Assembly (NCBI GenBank): GCA_945643635.1
Contig: CALZFC010000009.1
Span: forward strand, 4,879,501-4,943,500
Direction of reading: 5' to 3'
Length of the DNA: 64,000 nucleotides
Origin: Allodiplogaster sudhausi
Lineage: Eukaryota > Nematoda > Chromadorea > Rhabditida > Diplogasteridae
Shown: piece after piece, positions 59,977-64,000 of the stretch
Numbering within the stretch: position 1 is the first letter of the stretch
Layout: each line of letters begins with the position of its first letter
Notes under the pieces: model-generated
What the model saw: the letters and a program-made list of their open reading frames with translations, nothing else
The model's database searches: none
What the model was told of the DNA's origin: nothing
Position numbers and translations under genes: made by a program

Positions 59977-61238
59977 CACCTGAAGAAGAGGGCGATATTG
60001 TGCATGGATGCGGTGCATCAAGGAACGCAATCCATCCACCAACTTCCGCCAGCTTCACGCTTGAGAAGACACGTTTAAAAGCCGCGTGAAATGAGTCAGA
60101 GACTTGAGCCTATTAGTGAAAGAGAAAAGATCGTGCTTTATCCTCCTTAGCTCATTTTCTCAGAAAAAACGTCAGCGCCTCCAATCTTGCGAGTAATATA
60201 CACAAGATGATCGGCACACAAAAGCACAAGAAGGCAGAGTCTGCGCAAGCGATCTAAGACAATAGAAGAGTTGATGTCACCCTAAAGGCCCACCACGACA
60301 GCCCGGCCACCAAGCAGGCCCGTTGCGAGGAAGTACCACTTGTATGCACATAGTAACATAAAGAGGAAGCTTGTGTTCTCTCTCTGTCTACTTGTTACCC
60401 TCATTATCGCCCTTCTCTCTTTCACTCTTCGCTTTCTCACTTTCTATCCCCTCTATCTCGTCTTGGCCTGCGTTCTAGTTCCGTATCCACTCTTGAGTAC
60501 AAGAAGAAGCTGAGTGGACAGCAGAAAAGAAAAGGATGAGCGGTCAAAACAAAGAGAAATTCGGAGAAAAGAAGGCGGACGATGCTAGGAAATCTTATGG
60601 TCGAAAAGAAGTCCCGCATGTGCGCAAAGCGACGATGAGACCCAGTCGCCCAATCAGCCCAAACTAGCAAATGAATGTGACATCCAGGAATAGAATTGGA
60701 AGAGCTATCCTCAAGAATGAATTTTTTTGTTGGCAGAATGGTCACTTCTTGAAACATATTATACGCAAATGACATCACATAAAATGTTGAGTACGTTTCA
60801 AGGAATTATATTTGCGGTGAAAGATGATGACAACACATTGTAAGCTTCATTGAATAACCGCATTGAATAATAATAATTTATGGCATCAAAACTAATTTGA
60901 TACCACTACATTTGCATGATTATAACCGAATAAGAATCTTAAGACCGAGCAACAAATGATGAAATAAAGATGATATAAGGAATCTATCCTTTGAAAAGTG
61001 AAGGACACTTCTCTAAAATTCTTTGAACAAACAACATTAGAACCGCTACCAGGCTATACTATGCGAACGAGACTAGAAACAAACGTTTAAATAGCTGATT
61101 ATTTGCGAATACGAGTCGTATATGACTTGGCAGACCAGGCAGCTCTGGTGGCCACCAACGAAGGGAGAGCGGCACACACCGGAAGGGCCAACCCACTCCT
61201 CCCCTCACCCATCAGGCCTCCATCTCCTTCCTGTCTCT

Positions 61239-61276
<38 letters not shown>

Positions 61277-62108
61277 GCCATCGCGTGTTTGTGAGTCGTG
61301 ATTGCATGGCAGACACGAGCGAGCACTCTCAGTCGGTGCCCGCTTCTCTCTCTCCGGATGGTAGAAGTCCTCTCTCTCCAGTATCCAGACCATACCAACA
61401 GCAACATCTTCGACCGTCAACGCAAGGAGAGTTTTCCGCTCCTCACTGCCTCGTTCTCTCTTTCTCTCTCTCTCTCTCTTTTCTCTCCTCTTCATCTGTG
61501 ATGCATGCGGGTGGTGGAATGAAAGAGGAAGACTCTTTCTTCTCTTTCTCACCATCCTCCGCATTCCTCACTCTCGGCACCAATGAAATAGTTATTCGTG
61601 TGTATAAGCCTTACTCTTACGCCATCGTCCGCATCATTGAAAGAGAACAAGCATTGGACAAGTGAATTTGATACAGAACATTTTCAGTGGGAGAGAGAAA
61701 GTAACGGTAATTCGACGAAAAATTAAGAGAGAGAGAGAGAAGCAGAGAGAGATAGAGAGTGAAAGGGCAAGGAGGCAGCTTCATCTCGACCAGATCACAT
61801 CCTTTGGCTCCGTACCTCCGCCAGCGACAGCTCTTGCCTCATTCGGCCGGCCAGACATTGCCACTTTTAGTGCCAGATCGAGTGATTCGCGAGGAGGAGA
61901 GAGGGCGGCGGCTAATTAGAAAGAGATGAAAGCGAGCGAAAAAGGCGTGTTGGGGAAGGCGGAGGCGGTGGACTACCAAAAGGAGAAATGAAGGGGGAGG
62001 GAGATCCCTGAACCCGGAGTTGGGCATAGAATCCAGAAAGAGCTGGCGTCGCGCAGGGCGCCCGCCTGGGCACACTCACTCGCTCGTGACCCCCAGATAT
62101 GGAGGGCT

Positions 62109-62146
<38 letters not shown>

Positions 62147-64000
62147 AGAGAAGCAAAGACAAAATAAGGAAATAGAGAAAGGAAACAAACAGAGACAACA
62201 TTCAGTGAACAAATCGGAGAAAAGAAGCAAAGAAATTTATGGCAGAAAAATTTGAAGAAAAAATACGAGATCTTTCAACAAGCAGCTTGTTTGACAGCCG
62301 AGCGATATCGGCAAAGAGAGCAAAACACTTTGAAAATTCGATGGTGATCAGAGTGCAATGGAGGCAATCTACTGTTTTTTCCTCTTTAACATACTTTATC
62401 TTCCGTTCTCTCTCCTCCTCTTTCTTATCGCGCACTCTCTAGAAGGCTTTGCAAGATGTTCATCTCTTCAATCTCCACTTGCTTACATCCCTGGTCTACT
62501 CGAAACGCCTAGCACTTCCGCTTAATCTCTCGTATTCTGAAGTGGCTAGGAGAGAAAGGACCATTTCTCGTCGCCTCATTTGCGTAAAGAGATTGTCACG
62601 GAAAGAGAGAGACAGAGAGAGACACAGAGAGAAAGAAAGAGAGAGAAAGACAGACAGAGAGAGAGAGACGAAAAGAGCAGAAATGTCATGGAATTTGCAC
62701 AAGTTGGTCTCCGTTAAGAATACAGCGCATTTCTTTTAAGAGGAAGTGAGGGAACATAAGAATGCACGACATGGACTGTATAACATATAACACAAAAAAT
62801 TATTAATTAATAACTGATTTTTCAAATTTTAAACGATGGGTTTGCCGGGATTGGGGACTCATCGACACACTTTGCATTAAAGATCAGGATTAATGATGAA
62901 AGATGCAAATGAATGGTATTTCTGCAGCATGAAAGAAGTGATACGAGAAAGGGGATGGTGTTTGAGGGGTGACTCCTCCCTCTCCCCTCCATCTGGTGAC
63001 AGAGACCATTCAGCTGCCAGTCACTGGTCGTTCATCTTCTCATCACTTTCCGCTTGCTCTTTTTGCCACATTTGCTAGTCTTTCATCGCTGACTTTTGCT
63101 GCTTCTGCTGCATCTTCGGAGTGTTCGATTGGTAGAGACTCTTATTCTCTCTCTGATTCTCTCTCTCTCTTTCTTTACCTCTTAGTCTTAGGCCATAGAT
63201 TTTCTTCCATCATCGCTATCCCCTAAATGCCGTTCATTTTAGAATCCAGAAGTAACAATTCCGTTTGCCTAAGATCGAACGGGACTTTTAAAACATCTTG
63301 CGCTTGGCTTGCCGAAGGAGAAGAAAGCTCTATTCTCAGAAGTTGCCCAAAATCGGCCCTAAAGCATCTCTGATGGAAGAAGAAAGGAGCAAGGGAAGAA
63401 TGGACTCGAGTGTGCAAGAATGTACGTGTCTTCGATGAAGATGTGCAATCGGAAAAGGCCTAAGAAAAGCTACGAAAAAAGAGGGAGAAGCTCCCAAAGA
63501 GTCCCGGAGCATGCCAATGTGTACCACAAGAGAGGGGGGTGGAAGCCCACCTCCATGCTCCCCTCGAGGACAGGGAGGAGTGCCTGGATGGACACGGGCC
63601 ACTGCTCACGCAGCCTTCTCTTCTTCTTTCTCGCTGTCTCCTTTAGCCCCTTTCTTTTCTAACTACCCGTGATCTCTAAATTGTCTTGGCCTAACAGCTC
63701 GTGCCAGTCCGGAGTCTCTCAGGAGGTGACATGAAGTGAAAAAGGAGAGGGATCCAGCCTCATTCTGGCATCTGACATTGAGCGTTTCTTACAAGGCACT
63801 TATCTGTTCTCGCCCTAAAAAGTCTTTCTCGATTTCTCTACCTTCTTTCTTTCTTTTGCAAAACATTTATCCAAAGTTCCCTGTCGGATATGTCATGTCT
63901 ACAATGAGAAGGAACCGAGAAAATTATTTCCCCTGAAACCATTCGGTACGAGCAAACGGACTGTTAGCGATGAGAGCATCTTCGAATGAATGAGCTCCAA
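59977..64000. other. Upstream region of the receptor; no supported gene
   Basis: Probably holds the receptor promoter and 5'-UTR exon(s). CT tracts lie at about 61,238-61,272, and GA tracts at about 61,725-61,740, 62,110-62,142 and 62,600-62,670. A plus-strand frame from the ATG at 61,306 (MADTSEHSQSVPASLSPDG..., Ser/Pro/Gln-rich) is open and protein-like until it enters a CT repeat at about 61,455. It has no splice partner and is not called as a gene. Confidence 0.4.

Noticed and set aside
61306..61455. Plus-strand ATG frame MADTSEHSQSVPASLSPDG
   Set aside because: Ser/Pro/Gln-rich and runs into a CT repeat. No downstream exon joins in phase, so it remains a note only.

Overview
The window is nuclear DNA of a multicellular animal, most likely a nematode. 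The evidence is multi-exon genes with mostly short introns, animal gene families (casein kinase 1 delta/epsilon, a PAF-acetylhydrolase 1B alpha subunit, a tyramine/octopamine-type GPCR) and a secreted protein with an SXP/RAL-2 (DUF148)-like domain, a family essentially confined to nematodes. All exon models were read by hand from splice signals, reading frame and intron phase; no transcript or database was available.

Layout: 1-2.4 kb, the minus-strand 5' part of a gene with a ubiquitin-interacting motif, running off the left edge. 2.83-3.59 kb, a 762-bp foldback/MITE with 98-119 bp inverted repeats and an 11-bp target duplication. 3.72-3.79 kb, tRNA-Lys(CTT). 6.1-8.5 kb (+), a PAF-AH 1B alpha-like gene with the catalytic Ser replaced by Asp. 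9.0-10.6 kb (-), a tentative small gene. 10.95-15.2 kb (+), a nine-exon gene for a 453-aa basic protein I do not recognise. 18.3-21.5 kb (-), a complete CK1 delta/epsilon gene (kin-20/doubletime type). 21.5-37 kb, a long GA/CT-microsatellite-rich tract with only isolated candidate exons. 37.1-49.5 kb (+), the SXP/RAL-2-like secreted protein gene, whose second intron holds a complete 9.5-kb CMC/EnSpm (CACTA-like) DNA transposon at 37,468-47,002. 49.5-54.9 kb, mostly low-complexity DNA. 55.0-60.0 kb (-), a ten-exon tyramine/octopamine-type receptor. 60-64 kb, no supported gene.

The transposon carries two genes, both antisense to the host gene: a multi-exon zinc-finger transposase and a downstream SAMD3-like accessory protein typical of animal EnSpm elements. 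Both read through without frameshift or stop, and the ends keep matching inverted repeats, TA flanks and clustered subterminal TGTGACA repeats, so the copy looks recent and possibly autonomous.

Three host-gene introns and one transposon intron can only be spliced in frame with GC-AG boundaries. The host genes belong to unrelated pathways (phosphoinositide-free lipid hydrolase-like scaffold, kinase signalling, amine signalling, secreted nematode protein) and show no sign of joint function.
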